This document shows, piece by piece, positions 4,997-5,708 of a stretch of 5,708 nucleotides of DNA (positions are counted from its first letter, which is position 1; each line of letters starts with the position of its first letter). The position numbers and the translations under genes are program-made. This DNA is from an uncultured Eubacteriales bacterium (GTDB lineage Bacteria; Bacillota; Clostridia; Christensenellales; CAG-917). The stretch is taken from assembly GCA_900551145.1 (NCBI GenBank), contig URUQ01000085.1:1-5708 (forward strand). Direction: 5' to 3'. The notes under the pieces are model-generated. The model was not told the origin of the DNA, searched no databases, and saw only the letters and a program-made list of their open reading frames with translations.

Positions 4997-5653
4997 TTAT
5001 TTTTCCGAAGAGATAAGCAAGTCCGCGGGGTTGACGAGAACGTTGTCTTTGAGCACTTCGAAGTGTAGATGCGCACCGTCTGCGCTCTCACTGCCTTGCG
5101 AAGAGGACATCTTTCCGAGAAGTTGACCTTGCTTGACGCTCGCACCCTTTTTGAGTGTACAAGGCTCTAAGAGGGATAGGTATCTCGTGACGTAACCGTC
5201 TTTGTGGGTTATCTCTACGTAATTGCCGTCAAGCGTGTTGTAGCCGACTTCCTTGACAAATCCGTCCGCCGAGCAAAACACGTTTTGGTCTTCAGACGTA
5301 AAGTCGAGTGCGAGATGGGCGGAATATTGTTTGAGCGTGGGATTCCACACGAGCGCGGTGTCGCTGAAATTTTTACTTACCGTACCGTCGTTGCAAGGCA
5401 TAAAAAATTTGAGTTTTTCATCGACGGGCTCCGGTTCGACGTCGGGGTTTTTGACGTCACCGTCGGGATTGATGACGGGCGTATCGGGATTGGGTGAGAC
5501 CGTCGCTCCGCCGTCGGGCAAACCGTTGTTGCGAGTGACCGCCAAAGCGATGACCGTAGCAACGGACGCTATACACAATACGATAAGAAAATAGAATGCG
5601 TTGCGCTTCATAAAACCGCCAAAGCGTTTCATTGCAACTGAAAATTTGCTCAT
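4997..5653 (-). CDS. spoIIQ: Membrane-anchored LytM/M23 peptidase-like protein, probable SpoIIQ
   Basis: SpoIIQ is a forespore membrane protein that binds SpoIIIAH of the mother cell across the intermembrane space during engulfment. The 218 residues show a basic N-terminus (K3, K9, R10, K16, R17), one membrane helix (about 19-40), a Pro/Asp-rich linker (about 46-77) and a LytM domain (about 82-212). Zinc-site motifs are intact: HLALD (H113, D117) and HLH (H195, H197). In YLSL (158-161) Ser160 stands where active LytM enzymes have the His of YxHL; Ser here is, from memory, a feature of SpoIIQ proteins. The lead-in LVWNPTLKQYSAH (101-113) and the tail VNPADLL also fit SpoIIQ, and the length is close to clostridial SpoIIQ. 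GGAGGT six bases upstream supports the start. The promoter and any upstream partner such as spoIID are lost because the contig ends 26 bases away. A different M23 envelope protein is the main alternative. Confidence 0.8.
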   Translation of the reverse strand: MSKFSVAMKRFGGFMKRNAFYFLIVLCIASVATVIALAVTRNNGLPDGGATVSPNPDTPVINPDGDVKNPDVEPEPVDEKLKFFMPCNDGTVSKNFSDTALVWNPTLKQYSAHLALDFTSEDQNVFCSADGFVKEVGYNTLDGNYVEITHKDGYVTRYLSLLEPCTLKKGASVKQGQLLGKMSSSQGSESADGAHLHFEVLKDNVLVNPADLLISSEK

Positions 5654-5659
5654 ATTTGT

Positions 5660-5665
5660 ACCTCC
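5660..5665 (-). promoter_or_regulatory. Ribosome binding site of the SpoIIQ-like gene
   Basis: GGAGGT on the minus strand with a six-base spacer to the ATG at 5651-5653. Near-ideal, and it fixes the start. Confidence 0.88.
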
Positions 5666-5679
5666 AAGTTGTTTTCATT

Positions 5680-5708
5680 CTGTCTCTTATACACATCTGA
5701 GGCTGCCG
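5680..5708. other. Nextera/Tn5 sequencing adapter read-through (non-genomic)
   Basis: CTGTCTCTTATACACATCT (5680-5698) is exactly the reverse complement of the Tn5 mosaic end used in Nextera libraries. The next ten bases, GAGGCTGCCG, match the following read-1 adapter bases GACGCTGCCG with one difference at 5701. Translated on the minus strand, the adapter gives the peptide MCIRDR, a well-known contamination signature. Genomic sequence therefore ends at about 5679. Confidence 0.97.

Noticed and set aside
5457..5696. 79-residue minus-strand frame starting MCIRDR
   Set aside because: It begins inside the sequencing adapter and is out of frame over the SpoIIQ-like gene; MCIRDR is an adapter translation signature.

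Overview
The window reads as a piece of a Bacillota genome, most likely a spore-forming Clostridia-type bacterium and probably a metagenome contig. The support is a SpoIIQ-like sporulation protein, a DUF1540 cysteine-rich protein, strong AGGAGG ribosome binding sites, AT-rich intergenic DNA with simple hairpin terminators, and a methyltransferase pair (TrmN6/YabB and RsmI) that is neighbouring in Firmicutes. No phage, CRISPR, insertion sequence, tRNA or rRNA gene was seen.

Layout. The left end (1-120) is non-coding and holds a G/C-tract-rich imperfect inverted repeat. Positions 181-2189 are a compact minus-strand translation operon, transcribed right to left: rplI (ribosomal protein L9), trmN6 (tRNA adenine N6-methyltransferase) and rsmI (16S rRNA 2'-O-methyltransferase). 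It has a good sigma-A promoter at 2230-2258 and a hairpin terminator at 122-148. A gene-free divergent region (2190-2464) separates it from a plus-strand group: a small two-repeat DUF1540 protein, a divergent member of the glycerol-1-phosphate dehydrogenase/iron-ADH fold that appears to have lost metal ligands, and a HAD-IIA sugar-phosphatase-like protein. The last two resemble the araM-araL pair of Bacillus, but there are no arabinose genes here. A plus-strand terminator and a strong bidirectional terminator (4942-4980) separate this group from the convergent minus-strand gene at 4997-5653, a membrane-anchored LytM/M23 protein that is probably SpoIIQ.

The last 29 bases (5680-5708) are not genomic. 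They match the Nextera/Tn5 transposon adapter, so the upstream region of the SpoIIQ-like gene is missing and reading frames that start there are artefacts.

Functionally the window joins ribosome/tRNA maturation, a sporulation membrane protein and a less understood dehydrogenase-fold/phosphatase pair. I saw no convincing new defence or mobile system. The most unusual item is the apparently metal-site-less dehydrogenase-fold protein paired with a phosphatase that looks intact.
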